Numbered from the stretch's first letter, positions 26,907 through 36,112 are shown. The stretch is DNA of 64,000 bases from Herbidospora yilanensis (GCF_001570565.1 NZ_BBXE01000021.1:62001-126000); one strand, 5' to 3'. Translations and numbers: made by a program. The notes: a model not told the origin generated them from the letters alone.

Positions 26907-28442
26907 ATGTTCCCGAGGGCCGACCCGAGAGCGGACCGGTGGGCGATCCTCGCGCTGCTGTGCTTCAGTCTGCTCCTGATCGCCGTCGACGCGACCGTGC
27001 TGCACATCGCCGTGCCGGCGCTGACGGCCGCGCTCGAACCGACGGGTGTGCAGCTCCTGTGGATCATCGACGTCTACTCGCTCGTCGTCGCGCCGCTGCT
27101 GGTCACGTTCGGCACGCTCGGCGACCGCTTCGGGCGGCGGCGGCTGGTGCTGCTCGGTTACGTGGTGTTCGGGATCGCCTCGCTCGCGGCGGCGTTCGCG
27201 GCCACGCCCGAGGCGCTGATCGTGGCGCGGGCGTTCCTCGGCGTCGGCGGGGCGATGATCATGCCCGCGACGCTCTCGATCATCCGGCAGGTCTTCACCG
27301 ACCGGCGCGAACGGGCCGTCGCGCTGGGGATCTGGAGCGCGGTGGCGGCCGGGGGCGCGGCCGTCGGTCCGGTGGTCGGCGGGGTGCTCGTCGAGCACTT
27401 CTGGTGGGGCGCGGTGTTCCTGGTCAACGTGCCGCTGCTGCTGGTCGCCCTGCCGCTGGCCGCCCGGCTGATCCCCGACGTCAGCCACCGCCACGGCCAC
27501 TCGTGGGACTGGCCGAGCGCGTTGTCGTCGGTCGTCGGCGTGCTGGCCGTCGCCTTCGGGCTCAAGGAGGCCGGCTACGGGCACACCGTGGGCCGGGGCG
27601 CGGCCGTGCTGATCCTGCTGGGCGGGGTGGCGGTGCTGGCCTGGTTCGTGGCCCGCCAGCGCGCGCTGGCCGCGCCGCTGCTCGACCTCGGGCTGTTCGC
27701 CAACCGGGGGTTCGCGACCGGGGTGGCGTGCGTGTTGTTCGCGGTGTTCGCGCTCGTGGGGCTGGAGCTGCTGCTCGCGCAGTATCTCCAGCTCGTCCTG
27801 GGGTTGCGGCCGCTCGACGCCGCGCTGCGCATGCTGCCGCTGATGGTCGCGGCGATCTGCGGCGGGCTGGCGGCGGCCCACGTGCTGCGGCGGATCGGGC
27901 TGCGGGCCACGATGAGCGGCGGCCTGGCGCTGACCGCGCTGTCGCTCACGCCCACGCTCGGCTGGGGTGTCGAAGACCACCCGGTCACGCTGACGCTCTG
28001 CTTCGTCGGCATCGGGTTCGGCATCGAGGTCGCCCTGCTGGCGGCCTCCGACGCCATCATGTCGGCCGCGCCCGAGTCGCGCGCCGGCGGCGCCGCCGCG
28101 ATCGAGGAGACCGCCTACGAGCTCGGCGCGGGCCTCGGCATCGCCGTCCTGGGCACGGTCACCACCATCGTGTACGCGCCCCGGCTCGCCGCCGTCGCCG
28201 GAGTGCCCGAAGGGCTGCTCGCGCAGGCCAGGGGGTCGCTCGCGGCGGCCGCCCACGTGGCCGGGGAGGCGGGCGGCGCGGCCGGAGCGGCCCTGCTCCA
28301 CGTGGCCCGCTCGGCGTTCGTGTCGGGGCTGCACGCCGCCGTCGGGGTGAGCGTCGTGTTGCTGCTGGCCAACGCGTTCGTGGTGGCGGTGCTGGTGCCG
28401 GCACGTGAACGGCGGAGTGAAGAGGAACGTCTCTCTGTCTGA
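26907..28442 (+). CDS. MFS drug efflux transporter, DHA2 family (SmvA/LfrA-like)
   Basis: Proton-driven multidrug exporter of 511 residues with about 14 membrane helices. Motif A is GDRFGRRRLVL (about 70-80), motif D1 is in LLLIAVDATVLHIAVPAL (about 20-37) and motif C is in the helix near 145-165 (GAAVGPVVGGVLVEHFWW). These are the hallmarks of the quaternary-ammonium and dye exporters SmvA, QacA and LfrA. The ATG was chosen because MFPRADPRADRW fits the family; no ribosome-binding site is present, so the message may be leaderless or the start lies 11 codons upstream. No TetR-type regulator is adjacent. Confidence 0.9.
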   Translation: MFPRADPRADRWAILALLCFSLLLIAVDATVLHIAVPALTAALEPTGVQLLWIIDVYSLVVAPLLVTFGTLGDRFGRRRLVLLGYVVFGIASLAAAFAATPEALIVARAFLGVGGAMIMPATLSIIRQVFTDRRERAVALGIWSAVAAGGAAVGPVVGGVLVEHFWWGAVFLVNVPLLLVALPLAARLIPDVSHRHGHSWDWPSALSSVVGVLAVAFGLKEAGYGHTVGRGAAVLILLGGVAVLAWFVARQRALAAPLLDLGLFANRGFATGVACVLFAVFALVGLELLLAQYLQLVLGLRPLDAALRMLPLMVAAICGGLAAAHVLRRIGLRATMSGGLALTALSLTPTLGWGVEDHPVTLTLCFVGIGFGIEVALLAASDAIMSAAPESRAGGAAAIEETAYELGAGLGIAVLGTVTTIVYAPRLAAVAGVPEGLLAQARGSLAAAAHVAGEAGGAAGAALLHVARSAFVSGLHAAVGVSVVLLLANAFVVAVLVPARERRSEEERLSV

Positions 28443-28454
28443 CATATGAGGGTT

Positions 28455-28493
28455 GGTTATGGGGCAATTGCCTCGTAAAGCCATCCCATAACC
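28455..28493. promoter_or_regulatory. Inverted repeat GGTTATGGG-N21-CCCATAACC upstream of the DoxX gene
   Basis: Two perfect nine-base arms (28455-28463 and 28485-28493) lie in the 58-base gap between the MFS gene and the DoxX gene, the right arm ending seven bases before the DoxX ATG. The arrangement suits an operator, or a transcript hairpin that would hide the initiation region. Which of these applies is not clear from sequence. Confidence 0.45.
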
Positions 28494-28500
28494 CCCCAGA

Positions 28501-29226
28501 ATGAGTCCCGTGAAGAAAACCTTCATCGACCTCGCCACGCTCGCGGCCCGCATAGGCGTCGGCGGGATCTTCTTCGCCAACGGCTGGGCCAAGCTGCGGG
28601 CCGGCCTGGACGCCACCGAGACACAGTTCCTCCAGCTCGACGCGCCGATCCCGTCGTTCTGGGCGGCCGCCACCATGCTCATCGAGCTGCTGGGCGGCAC
28701 TCTGCTCATCGCCGGGCTGGCCGTGCCGGTCGTCGGCGTGCTGCTGTTCGCCGAGGCGCTCGCGGTGTTCATCCTGGCGGCCGGCGACACCGGCCTGCCC
28801 CTGACGGGCGGCAGCGTGCAGCTCGTCGTGGCGCTGGGCGCCGCCTCGGTGCTGCTGTCGGTGAACGGCGGCGGACGGCTCTCGGTCGACCACATGGTGA
28901 TCATCAAGCGCCGCGACGCCGAGGCGGCCGACGAGATCGCGGCCGACATGGAGGCCGACACCGTCATCAACGCCCTCCGCGAACCGAAGCCCGATGCGCC
29001 CGCGCAGTCGAAGCCGTCGCCGGATTCGGAGCGGACCGACGCGCACAAGGGCCCGGTCACCTTCCCCAACCAGCCCGACGAGCCGACCGCGCCGCATCCC
29101 AAGCCGAAGCCCGCGCCGCGCAAGCCCCGCCGCGACACCACGACCGAGAACCGCAGCGAGCCGGCCGCGGGCGGCGAACCGGGCGACACGCTGGTCGCGG
29201 GCCGCCGGAGCGGCAAGCCCGAATAG
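28501..29226 (+). CDS. DoxX family membrane protein with a long charged C-terminal tail
   Basis: Protein of 241 residues. Residues 1-125 form four membrane helices of the DoxX fold ([69 protein letters not shown]). DoxX-type proteins take part in membrane redox or oxidative stress functions, with few firm assignments. The remaining 110 residues are a hydrophilic tail rich in Pro, Lys, Glu and Arg ([15 protein letters not shown] and similar), probably disordered and cytoplasmic. The tail is longer than in most relatives. A nine-base inverted repeat precedes the ATG. Confidence 0.85.
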   Translation: MSPVKKTFIDLATLAARIGVGGIFFANGWAKLRAGLDATETQFLQLDAPIPSFWAAATMLIELLGGTLLIAGLAVPVVGVLLFAEALAVFILAAGDTGLPLTGGSVQLVVALGAASVLLSVNGGGRLSVDHMVIIKRRDAEAADEIAADMEADTVINALREPKPDAPAQSKPSPDSERTDAHKGPVTFPNQPDEPTAPHPKPKPAPRKPRRDTTTENRSEPAAGGEPGDTLVAGRRSGKPE

Positions 29227-29342
29227 GCTTCGGGTCACCCGGTCGTCGCGGCGCGAGGCGGGCGCGACCGGCCGGCGCCGGGTGCGGCCGGTTCGGAGGC
29301 GGCGGGCGGTGCCGGGGTGGGCGGAGCCGTAACGGAGAAAAG

Positions 29343-30284
29343 ATGACGACGCTTCCGGTGATCGACGTGCGCCCGCTGCTCGACGGCGGGCCCGCTGATC
29401 GCACGGCCGCCGAGATCGAGGCGGCCTGTGTCGACAGCGGCTTCTTCTACGTCTCCGGGCACGGCGTGCCCGCCGGGCTGATCGGCGCGCTCGACGACTG
29501 CGCGCGGCGGTTCTTCGCGCTGCCCGAGGAGACCAAGCTCAAGATCGCCATGTCGCGCGGCGGCCGGGCCTGGCGGGGGTTCTTCCCGGTCGGCGGTGAG
29601 CTGACCTCGGGCCGGCCCGACCTCAAGGAGGGCCTCTACTTCGGCGCCGAGCGGGAGCCCGACGGGCGTCCGCTGCACGGGCGCAACCTGTTCCCCGAGG
29701 AGGTCCCCGAGATGCGCGGCGTCGTGCTGTGTTATCTCGCCGAGGTCGAACGGGTGGCGCAGGCGGTGCTGGGCGGCGTGGCCCTCAGCCTCGGGCTGCC
29801 CCGCGAACACTTCTCGGCCGGGTCGACGGCCGATCCGACCGTGTTGTTCCGGATATTCCACTATCCGCCCGGCGTCGACGACTCCTGGGGCGTCGGCGAG
29901 CACACCGACTACGGGCTGCTCACGCTGCTGCTGCAGGACGCCAACGCCGGGTTGCAGGTGCGCACGTCGACGGGCTGGGTGGACGCGCCGCCGATCCCCG
30001 GCACGTTCGTGTGCAACATCGGCGACATGCTCGACCGGCTGACCGGCGGGCACTACCGCTCGACGCCGCACCGGGTGTTCAACGCGACCGGCCGCGACCG
30101 GTTGTCGTTCCCGTTCTTCTTCGACCCCGGCTGGGACGACGAGCTGCCGCCGCTGCCGCCCACCACCAAGGGCTTCCGGCGGTGGGACGGGCAGGACCTG
30201 CGGGCGTTCACCGGCACCTACGGCGACTACCTCCTGGGGAAGGTGTCCAAGGTGTTCCCCGAACTGCGCGACGAGGTCATCTGA
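29343..30284 (+). CDS. 2-oxoglutarate/Fe(II)-dependent oxygenase, isopenicillin N synthase family
   Basis: Cytoplasmic oxygenase of 313 residues. GGAGAAAAG precedes the ATG. The N-terminal domain ([12 protein letters not shown]... [16 protein letters not shown]) is the DIOX_N fold. The iron ligands are H187 and D189 ([12 protein letters not shown]) and H243 (STPHRVFN). R253 and S255 ([10 protein letters not shown]) match the RxS motif that holds 2-oxoglutarate. The oxidised substrate is unknown: family members act on flavonoids, gibberellins, amino acid derivatives and nucleobases. It stands alone between the DoxX gene and a secreted protein gene, with no biosynthetic partners in view. Confidence 0.9.
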   Translation: MTTLPVIDVRPLLDGGPADRTAAEIEAACVDSGFFYVSGHGVPAGLIGALDDCARRFFALPEETKLKIAMSRGGRAWRGFFPVGGELTSGRPDLKEGLYFGAEREPDGRPLHGRNLFPEEVPEMRGVVLCYLAEVERVAQAVLGGVALSLGLPREHFSAGSTADPTVLFRIFHYPPGVDDSWGVGEHTDYGLLTLLLQDANAGLQVRTSTGWVDAPPIPGTFVCNIGDMLDRLTGGHYRSTPHRVFNATGRDRLSFPFFFDPGWDDELPPLPPTTKGFRRWDGQDLRAFTGTYGDYLLGKVSKVFPELRDEVI

Positions 30285-30457
30285 ACCTTTCACCGGGCCG
30301 AAACGGGCCGCAACCGGCCGGGCTCCGGCGGCGTCGCTGCCCACCCGCCCTCTCGCCTCCGCGGATTACGGGCCCGCCGGAACCGGCCGCCGTTGACCTC
30401 GGCGGGCGGAAGATGCTGCATTCGCGGTGGCCCGATGTCCCAAGCTGAGGAGAAACG

Positions 30458-30934
30458 GTGAAAGTCGCCGCGACACTGGCTCGCCGAGTGATGACGCTCG
30501 GATCCGTACTGGTCACCACCGGCGCGCTGGCCCTCGTGGGCCTGGCGCAACCCGCCGCCGCGTCCACCATCACCCTGCAGGGGACGGTGGACTGCACCAG
30601 TTCCAACAACTACGGGGACACCCGCGACTGGTATCCCTCGGCGGTGAACCTCTACACCTCACCGGCCACGCCGGCGCCCAGCCTGGTCGCGGTGCCCGCC
30701 ACCCGCGCCTTCTCCTTCACCCAGACGCTGCCGGCCGGGGCCACCGCGGCCGGGGTCACCGCCCTGTGCAGCAGCGGCCACTACCCCTACGGCGACTTCT
30801 CGGGGTCGTCGAGCGGCTTCACCATCCCCGCCGGCACGACGAACGTCGTGGCGACCTGGGGCTGCTCGGCCCAGCCGGTCAACCCCGGCCCGTGGCTCAC
30901 CACCTGCACCGTGACGTCGGTGTCGTTCAGCTAG
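30458..30934 (+). CDS. Small secreted protein of unknown function
   Basis: A protein of 158 residues from a GTG that follows AGGAG by five bases. A signal peptide is clear: positive start (KVAATLARRV), hydrophobic core (LGSVLVTTGALALVGLA) and cleavage near AAAS-TITL (about 35). The mature 120 residues are beta-rich and contain four cysteines (VDCTSS, ALCSSG, WGCSAQ, TTCTVT), which could make two disulfides. Family unknown. The 3' end overlaps the convergent GH1 gene by four bases. The 173 bases upstream (30285-30457) hold no gene. Confidence 0.75.
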   Translation: MKVAATLARRVMTLGSVLVTTGALALVGLAQPAAASTITLQGTVDCTSSNNYGDTRDWYPSAVNLYTSPATPAPSLVAVPATRAFSFTQTLPAGATAAGVTALCSSGHYPYGDFSGSSSGFTIPAGTTNVVATWGCSAQPVNPGPWLTTCTVTSVSFS

Positions 30935-32220
30935 AGGAGGCCGTTGCGGGCGATCACCTCGCGGTACCAGTGGGCGCTGGACCGCGGGGTGCGCTCCAGG
31001 GTGTCGTAGTCGACCCTGACCAGGCCGAAGCGCTTGTGGTAGCCGCGGGCCCACTCGAAGTTGTCGAGCAGCGACCACACCAGGTAGCCGCGCAGGTCGG
31101 CGCCGCGTTCGATGGCGTTGGCGGCGGCGCGGAAGTGGCCGTCGAGGAAGGCGATCCGGTCGCGGTCGTCGACGGAGTCGGGGTAGGCGGCGCCGTTCTC
31201 GGTGATCATCAGCGGGACGCCCGGGTATTCGACCCACAGCCGGACCAGCAGGTCCTCCAGGCCCTGCGGGATGACCTCCCAGTTCATCTCGGTCGGTTCG
31301 CCGCGCGGCGGCAACCAGGCGATGCCCTCGCAGCCGGGGAACTCGTCGTGGCCCTTGGACGCCGGGTCGGCGGCCAGCCGGTTGACGGTGTAGTAGTTCA
31401 CGCCCAGCAGGTCGATCGGCTCGTAGGGCAGATCGCCCAGGTCGGTGAACTTGGCGATGTGGGCGGCCACGTCGTCGGGGTAGCGGCCGTCCTTCAGCGC
31501 CGGGTCGAGGAACAGCCGGTTGGCCAGGCCGTCGGGCAGCGTCGTCACGTCGGGATCGCCGACCATCGGGGTCAGGTTGAGCGTCAGGCTGACCTCGTCG
31601 GCGCCGCCAGCGCGCAGGGCCCGCACGCCGAGCATGTGGGCCGTGAGCAGGTGGTGGGCGACCGTGAAGGCGGCGGCCGGGTCGGCGACGCCGGGCGCGT
31701 GGCGGCCGGAGCCGTGGCCGACGAAGGCGGAGACCCACGGCTCGTTCAGGGTGGTCCAGGTCCGGACGCGGTCGCCGAGGCGGGCGTGCGTGATCGCGGT
31801 GTACTCGGCGAAGCGCTCGGGCGTGGCGGGGTCGCGCCAGTCGAGGGCGGCCGGGAGGTCCCAGTGGTAGAGCGTCGCGACCGGTTCGACGCCGGCGGTG
31901 AGCAGGGCGTCGACCAGGCGGTCGTAGAAGTCGAGGCCCGCCGGGTTGGGGTCGCCGCTTCCGGAGGGCTGGACGCGCGGCCAGGCGATCGAGAAGCGGT
32001 AGGCCTTCAGGCCGAGATCGGCCATGATCGCGACGTCTTCCGGATAACGGTGGTAGTGGTCGCAGGCGACGTCGCCCGTGTGGCCGTCGGCGGTCTTCCC
32101 GGGGGTGTGCGAGAAGACGTCCCAGATGGAAGGTCCTCGGCCGCCTTCGGTGACGGCTCCCTCGATCTGGTACGACGCGGTGGCCGCACCCCAGCGGAAG
32201 CCCTCCGGAAACGTGATCAA
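30931..32220 (-). CDS. GH1 family beta-glucosidase
   Basis: Glycoside hydrolase family 1 enzyme of 429 residues, probably cytoplasmic (no signal peptide), releasing glucose from beta-glucosides such as cellobiose. It begins ITFPEGFRWGAATASYQIEG, the family N-terminal signature. The acid/base is E160 (TLNEP) and the nucleophile E341 (ITENG). The start is a TTG that overlaps the LacI stop as TTGA and follows GGGAG; no ATG or GTG is available in the region. It is the last gene of the GH3-LacI-GH1 operon. A rare start codon plus coupling may keep its level below that of GH3. Confidence 0.93.
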   Translation of the reverse strand: MITFPEGFRWGAATASYQIEGAVTEGGRGPSIWDVFSHTPGKTADGHTGDVACDHYHRYPEDVAIMADLGLKAYRFSIAWPRVQPSGSGDPNPAGLDFYDRLVDALLTAGVEPVATLYHWDLPAALDWRDPATPERFAEYTAITHARLGDRVRTWTTLNEPWVSAFVGHGSGRHAPGVADPAAAFTVAHHLLTAHMLGVRALRAGGADEVSLTLNLTPMVGDPDVTTLPDGLANRLFLDPALKDGRYPDDVAAHIAKFTDLGDLPYEPIDLLGVNYYTVNRLAADPASKGHDEFPGCEGIAWLPPRGEPTEMNWEVIPQGLEDLLVRLWVEYPGVPLMITENGAAYPDSVDDRDRIAFLDGHFRAAANAIERGADLRGYLVWSLLDNFEWARGYHKRFGLVRVDYDTLERTPRSSAHWYREVIARNGLL

Positions 32221-33209
32221 CGTGTGCTCTCCCTGATCGTGAGACGTGGTTCCAGCAGGATCGACCCCGCCGGCAGCCCGTCGAGCTTGGCCATCAGCAG
32301 CCGGACCGCCTCCCGGCCGAGTTCCTCGGCCGGGATGAGGACCGAGGTGAGCCGGGCCCGCTCGGCGATGTCGTCGGGGCAGATCGCGACGACCGACACG
32401 TCCTCCGGTACGGCCCGGCCCAGGGCGCGCAGCGCCCCCAGCACGTGGCCGACGGCCGCTTCGTTGTGCACGACCAGCCCGGTCAGTCCCGGGTGGGCGT
32501 CGAACAGCAGCTTCACCGCCGAGGCGACCTCGTCGTAGGTCTCCTCGCACGGCACCGCGACCGCGTGGAGTTCGCGGCCGGTCGCCTCCGCCAGGAACCC
32601 TGCCCTGGTCCGCTCGGCGAAACCCGTGCCGCGTTCGTAGACGACCTCGGGGGCGCCCAGCAGCGCGATCTCACGGTGCCCCCGCTCGGCGAGGTGGGCG
32701 GCGCAGCTGGCGCCGGCCCGGTGGAAGTCGAGGTCGACGCAGGTCAGCCCCTCGGCGTCGGCCGGGAAGCCGATGAGCACACTCGGTTCGGCCAGGTCGC
32801 GCAGCAGCGGGACCCGGGTGTCGCGGACCTCCACGTCCATCAGCAGCAACCCGTCGACCATGGCGCTGGCGGCCACCCGGCGGATGCCGTCGGGCCCCTC
32901 GTCGGCGGTCATCAGCAGGACGTCGTGGTCGTACTGCCGCGCCGTGGCGACCACGGAGGTGGCGAACTGCATCAGCACCGGCAGGTTCATCCCGGCCCGC
33001 AGCGGCAGGACCAGGGCGATCACGTTGGCGCGTTTGCTGGCGAGGGCGCGGGCGCCCGCGTTCGGGTGGTAACCGAGCACCCGGACGCTGTCGAGCACCC
33101 GCTGCCGGGTGGTGGCCGAGATGGCCCGCTTGCCGCTCAGCACGTACGACACCGTGGAGACCGCCACCCCCGCGTGCCGGGCGACGTCGGCGATCGTCAC
33201 CGTCCTCAC
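32217..33209 (-). CDS. LacI family transcriptional regulator of the beta-glucosidase operon
   Basis: Repressor of 330 residues. The LacI helix-turn-helix and hinge are complete: TIADVARHAGVAVSTVSYVLSGKRAIS and GYHPNAGARALASKR (first 60 residues). A periplasmic-binding-like sensor domain follows (about 62-330). The start is a GTG overlapping the GH3 stop (GTGA), with GAGG eight bases upstream. The likely targets are the TCGAAGCGCTTCGA palindromes ahead of the GH3 gene, which match the GAAGCGCTTC-type sites of CebR/BglR relatives. Lying inside the operon it controls, it should be autoregulated. The inducer is probably a beta-linked gluco-oligosaccharide (inference). Confidence 0.92.
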   Translation of the reverse strand: MRTVTIADVARHAGVAVSTVSYVLSGKRAISATTRQRVLDSVRVLGYHPNAGARALASKRANVIALVLPLRAGMNLPVLMQFATSVVATARQYDHDVLLMTADEGPDGIRRVAASAMVDGLLLMDVEVRDTRVPLLRDLAEPSVLIGFPADAEGLTCVDLDFHRAGASCAAHLAERGHREIALLGAPEVVYERGTGFAERTRAGFLAEATGRELHAVAVPCEETYDEVASAVKLLFDAHPGLTGLVVHNEAAVGHVLGALRALGRAVPEDVSVVAICPDDIAERARLTSVLIPAEELGREAVRLLMAKLDGLPAGSILLEPRLTIRESTR

Positions 33210-35962
33210 GCGTGGAACCTCAGCGTGGTCACGGTGACTCCCTCGTTCTCGCACACCAGATAAACATCGCGTACTCCGGTCACCGGCGAAAGGTGCACCC
33301 GGGTCTCGACTGGATCAAAACGGGAGGTCGTACGCGGCACCGCGACGGTGGCGGCGATCTCGCCGAGGGGGTCGCCGAGCCGGAGGGTGATCATGCCGCC
33401 CTCGTCGCCGGCGGCGGTGACGACGGCCGTCGTCTCCCCCGCGAAGGCCACGTCGCGGAACCGCACCCACGCGCCCGGCTCCGCCGACCTGACCGCGTCG
33501 CCCCGGTCGCGGGCGGCCTCGCAGAGGGTCATGCCGTCGTACTCGTCGCACGCGGCGGCGGCGAGCACGGACGGGTCGCGCGGCGGGACGGTCTCCCCCG
33601 GCAGGTCGAACCGGGCGCACAACCTGATCGCGCCGCTCGACGGGCCCACCTGGGCCTTGCAGGGGGCGTCCTCGACGACGAAGCGGTCGCGGGTGACGTC
33701 CCAGAAGGCCAGGTCCCGCAGCGGCACGCCGACGCCGACCCGGCGGGACTCGCCGGGCGCGAGCCGGACCTTCACGAACCCCCGCAGCGACCGCACGGGC
33801 TGCTTGACCCGCGAGCGGCACTGGTGGGTGTAGAACTGCACGACCTCCACGCCCGCGCGGTCGCCGGTGTTGGCGACGGTCACCTCCAGGCGCAGCGTCT
33901 CCTCCCCCGGTACGGCGGTCAGGTCGGAGTAGCCGAACGTGGTGTAGCTCAGGCCGTGGCCGAACGGGTAGAGCGGGCTGCCGCGGAAGTAGAGGTAGGT
34001 GGCGTCGCTCGCGATGATGTCGTAGTCGAGCAGGTCGGGGAGTTCGCACGCCGACCGGTACCACGTCTGGGTGAGCCGCCCGCCGGGGTCGGCGTCGCCG
34101 AAGACGACGTCGGCCAGGGCGTGGCCGTACTCCTGGCCGCCGTGCGACGACCACAGGATCGCCGGCACGTGCTCCTGCGCCCAGTTCAGCGCGAACGGGT
34201 AGCCGCTGGAGACGACGAGCACGGTGCGCGGGTTGGCGGCGTGCACGGCCTTGAGCAGCTCCTCCTGGAGCGGCGGGAGGGCGAGGTCGGCGCGGTCCTC
34301 GGTCTCGCGGCCGTTGACCAGCGGATGGTCGCCCAGCACGACGACGGCGACGTCGGCCTCCGCCGCGAGCCGGGCCGCCGTGGCCGCGCCGCTCTCGACC
34401 GTCTCCACGACGAAGACGGCGGCGTTCTCGGGGTCGTCGGCGAGTCCGAGAACGCCCTTGCTGATCCCGACGTAGCGCCCGGTGGAGATGTGGCGGAGGA
34501 CCACACCCCTGAAGCGGTCCTCCATCCGGAACGTCTGCCGGACCTCCCAGCCGCTCGGCCCCGGCTGGTCGTTGACGAGCACGCCGTCGTCGTCGACGCC
34601 GACGTGCCGGCCGTTGGGGACGCTGCGCAGCGCGACCGCGCCGCCGCCCCAGTCGAACAGGTCGAACTCGGCCGACGGCCCGGTGGTCAGCGGCCCGCCG
34701 GTGGTCTCGGCGCTCGCCGAGACATAGCCCTCCTCGGCGCGCAGCACGATCCGGTCGACGCCCTCGCACCACACCGTCTCGGCCCGCCCGGCCAGGCCCG
34801 CGCGGGCGGTGACCTGGTAGGGCAGGGTGCCGCTGTACCAGTCTTCGAGCAGCACGTCGGACAGCGGCCCGACCACGGCGATCTTCGTGGCCGTCAGCGG
34901 CAGCAGGCCGTCGTTCTTCAGCAGCGTCATCGACTCGGTGGCGGCCTCGCGGGCCAGCCTCTGGTGTTCGGGCCGGTTGACCACCGCCTCGGTGATCTCC
35001 AGGAAGGGCTCGACCGGGTCGAACTCCCCCAGCCGGACCCTGATCGACAGGGCGTGCCGGACGGCGGTGTCGACGTCGCTCTCGTCGATCAGGCCGCGCC
35101 GCAGCGCCTCCCGCAGGTGCCCCAGGGTCGCGGCGGGGGCGGCGTCGTCCTGGGTGAAGCTGTCGAGACCGGCCTTGAGAGCGTGGGCGTAGGCCTCCGC
35201 CGGGTCGTCGTAGTAGGCCTGGAGGCCGAAGAGGTTCGCGGGGGCGTAGGCGTCGCTGACCACCAGCAGGTCGTCGCGGGCCCATGTGCGCAGCACGTCG
35301 TTGATCAGCGGCGACAGGTGGGCGGGGCGGCCGTTCACCAGGTTGTAGCTGGGCATCACCGCGACCGCCGCGCCCGCCTCTATGGGGGCGCGGAAGGCGC
35401 GCAGCTCGTATTCGTGCAGGACACGCGGCGGGAGGTTGCTGCTGGTCGTGCAGCGGTCGGTCTCGTTGTTGTACGCCAGGAAGTGCTTCAGCGTCGGGGC
35501 GGTCTTCATCACCCGGCCGTCGCCCTTGAGGCCCGACGCGTAGGCGGTGCCCAGGACGCCGGTCAGCCACGGGTCCTCGCTGTAGCCCTCCTCGTTGCGG
35601 CCCCAGCGCGGGTCGCGTAACGGGTTCACCACCGGCGCCCACACGTTGCGGCCGGCGCCCGACCGGTCTTTGCGGTGGAAGGCGACGACCTCGTCGGCGG
35701 TGGCCGCGCCGACCCGGCGGACCAGCTCGGGGTTCCAGGTGCTGGCCAGGCCCACGGCCTGCGGGAACACCGTCGCCGGGCCGAGCCAGGCCAGGCCGTG
35801 CAGGGCCTCGGTGCCGGTGCGGAACGGCTCCAGGCCGAGCCGGTCGACGGGGGCCTGGTACTGGTGCAGCAGCCCGATCTTCTCGTCGGCGGTGAGCCGG
35901 GCCACCAGGTCGGCGACGCGTTCGGCGACCGGGCGCGCGGGGTCGCGGAAGGGTTCGCTCAT
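33206..35962 (-). CDS. GH3 family glycosidase with a beta-trefoil-like insert and C-terminal carbohydrate-binding-like domain
   Basis: Protein of 918 residues, without signal peptide. The GH3 N-terminal domain covers about 10-320, with the nucleophile predicted as D237 (LLVVSDAYAP; usually SDW). KHFLAYNNETDR at about 159-170 is the substrate Lys-His-Phe motif. The GH3 C-terminal domain is interrupted at about 405-520 by a fascin/trefoil-like stretch (GRHVGVDDDG, LRHISTGRYVGISKG). A fibronectin-like domain (about 660-740) follows, and the last 140 residues look like a CBM6-type module. The ATG has GAGG eight bases upstream. It heads the operon behind three operators. Substrate: beta-glucoside or related; uncertain. 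Confidence 0.88.
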   Translation of the reverse strand: MSEPFRDPARPVAERVADLVARLTADEKIGLLHQYQAPVDRLGLEPFRTGTEALHGLAWLGPATVFPQAVGLASTWNPELVRRVGAATADEVVAFHRKDRSGAGRNVWAPVVNPLRDPRWGRNEEGYSEDPWLTGVLGTAYASGLKGDGRVMKTAPTLKHFLAYNNETDRCTTSSNLPPRVLHEYELRAFRAPIEAGAAVAVMPSYNLVNGRPAHLSPLINDVLRTWARDDLLVVSDAYAPANLFGLQAYYDDPAEAYAHALKAGLDSFTQDDAAPAATLGHLREALRRGLIDESDVDTAVRHALSIRVRLGEFDPVEPFLEITEAVVNRPEHQRLAREAATESMTLLKNDGLLPLTATKIAVVGPLSDVLLEDWYSGTLPYQVTARAGLAGRAETVWCEGVDRIVLRAEEGYVSASAETTGGPLTTGPSAEFDLFDWGGGAVALRSVPNGRHVGVDDDGVLVNDQPGPSGWEVRQTFRMEDRFRGVVLRHISTGRYVGISKGVLGLADDPENAAVFVVETVESGAATAARLAAEADVAVVVLGDHPLVNGRETEDRADLALPPLQEELLKAVHAANPRTVLVVSSGYPFALNWAQEHVPAILWSSHGGQEYGHALADVVFGDADPGGRLTQTWYRSACELPDLLDYDIIASDATYLYFRGSPLYPFGHGLSYTTFGYSDLTAVPGEETLRLEVTVANTGDRAGVEVVQFYTHQCRSRVKQPVRSLRGFVKVRLAPGESRRVGVGVPLRDLAFWDVTRDRFVVEDAPCKAQVGPSSGAIRLCARFDLPGETVPPRDPSVLAAAACDEYDGMTLCEAARDRGDAVRSAEPGAWVRFRDVAFAGETTAVVTAAGDEGGMITLRLGDPLGEIAATVAVPRTTSRFDPVETRVHLSPVTGVRDVYLVCENEGVTVTTLRFHA

Positions 35963-35976
35963 GGACACGTCCTCGG

Positions 35977-35990
35977 TCGAAGCGCTTCGA
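35977..35990. promoter_or_regulatory. LacI operator O1, TCGAAGCGCTTCGA
   Basis: A perfect 14-base palindrome centred 22 bases upstream of the GH3 ATG, within the leader. It carries the central CG of LacI-family sites and is identical to O3. O1, O2 and O3 have centres 24 and 23 bases apart, so proteins bound to them would lie on roughly the same face of the helix. Confidence 0.8.
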
Positions 35991-36003
35991 ATTACGCCGG
36001 AAG

Positions 36004-36011
36004 AAGCGCTT
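36004..36011. promoter_or_regulatory. LacI operator O2 (degenerate), AAGCGCTT core
   Basis: The eight-base core of the flanking palindromes is intact, but the outer bases are changed (GAAGCGCTTGG). It sits midway between O1 and O3 and is probably a weaker site that helps cooperative binding. Confidence 0.6.
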
Positions 36012-36023
36012 GGAGGTCAGGTG

Positions 36024-36037
36024 TCGAAGCGCTTCGA
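36024..36037. promoter_or_regulatory. LacI operator O3, TCGAAGCGCTTCGA
   Basis: A second perfect copy of the 14-base palindrome, 47 bases from O1. The GH3 promoter should lie between here and about 36110; I could not choose a convincing -10/-35 pair. No gene is present between the GH3 start and the FtsX stop at 36113. Confidence 0.8.
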
Positions 36038-36112
36038 AATCATTTCGTCGGTGTTAAGTCCGACATATCCGAAGGGTGCCGCTTAACCGGTTCGGGGTCA
36101 AGACCCAATACG

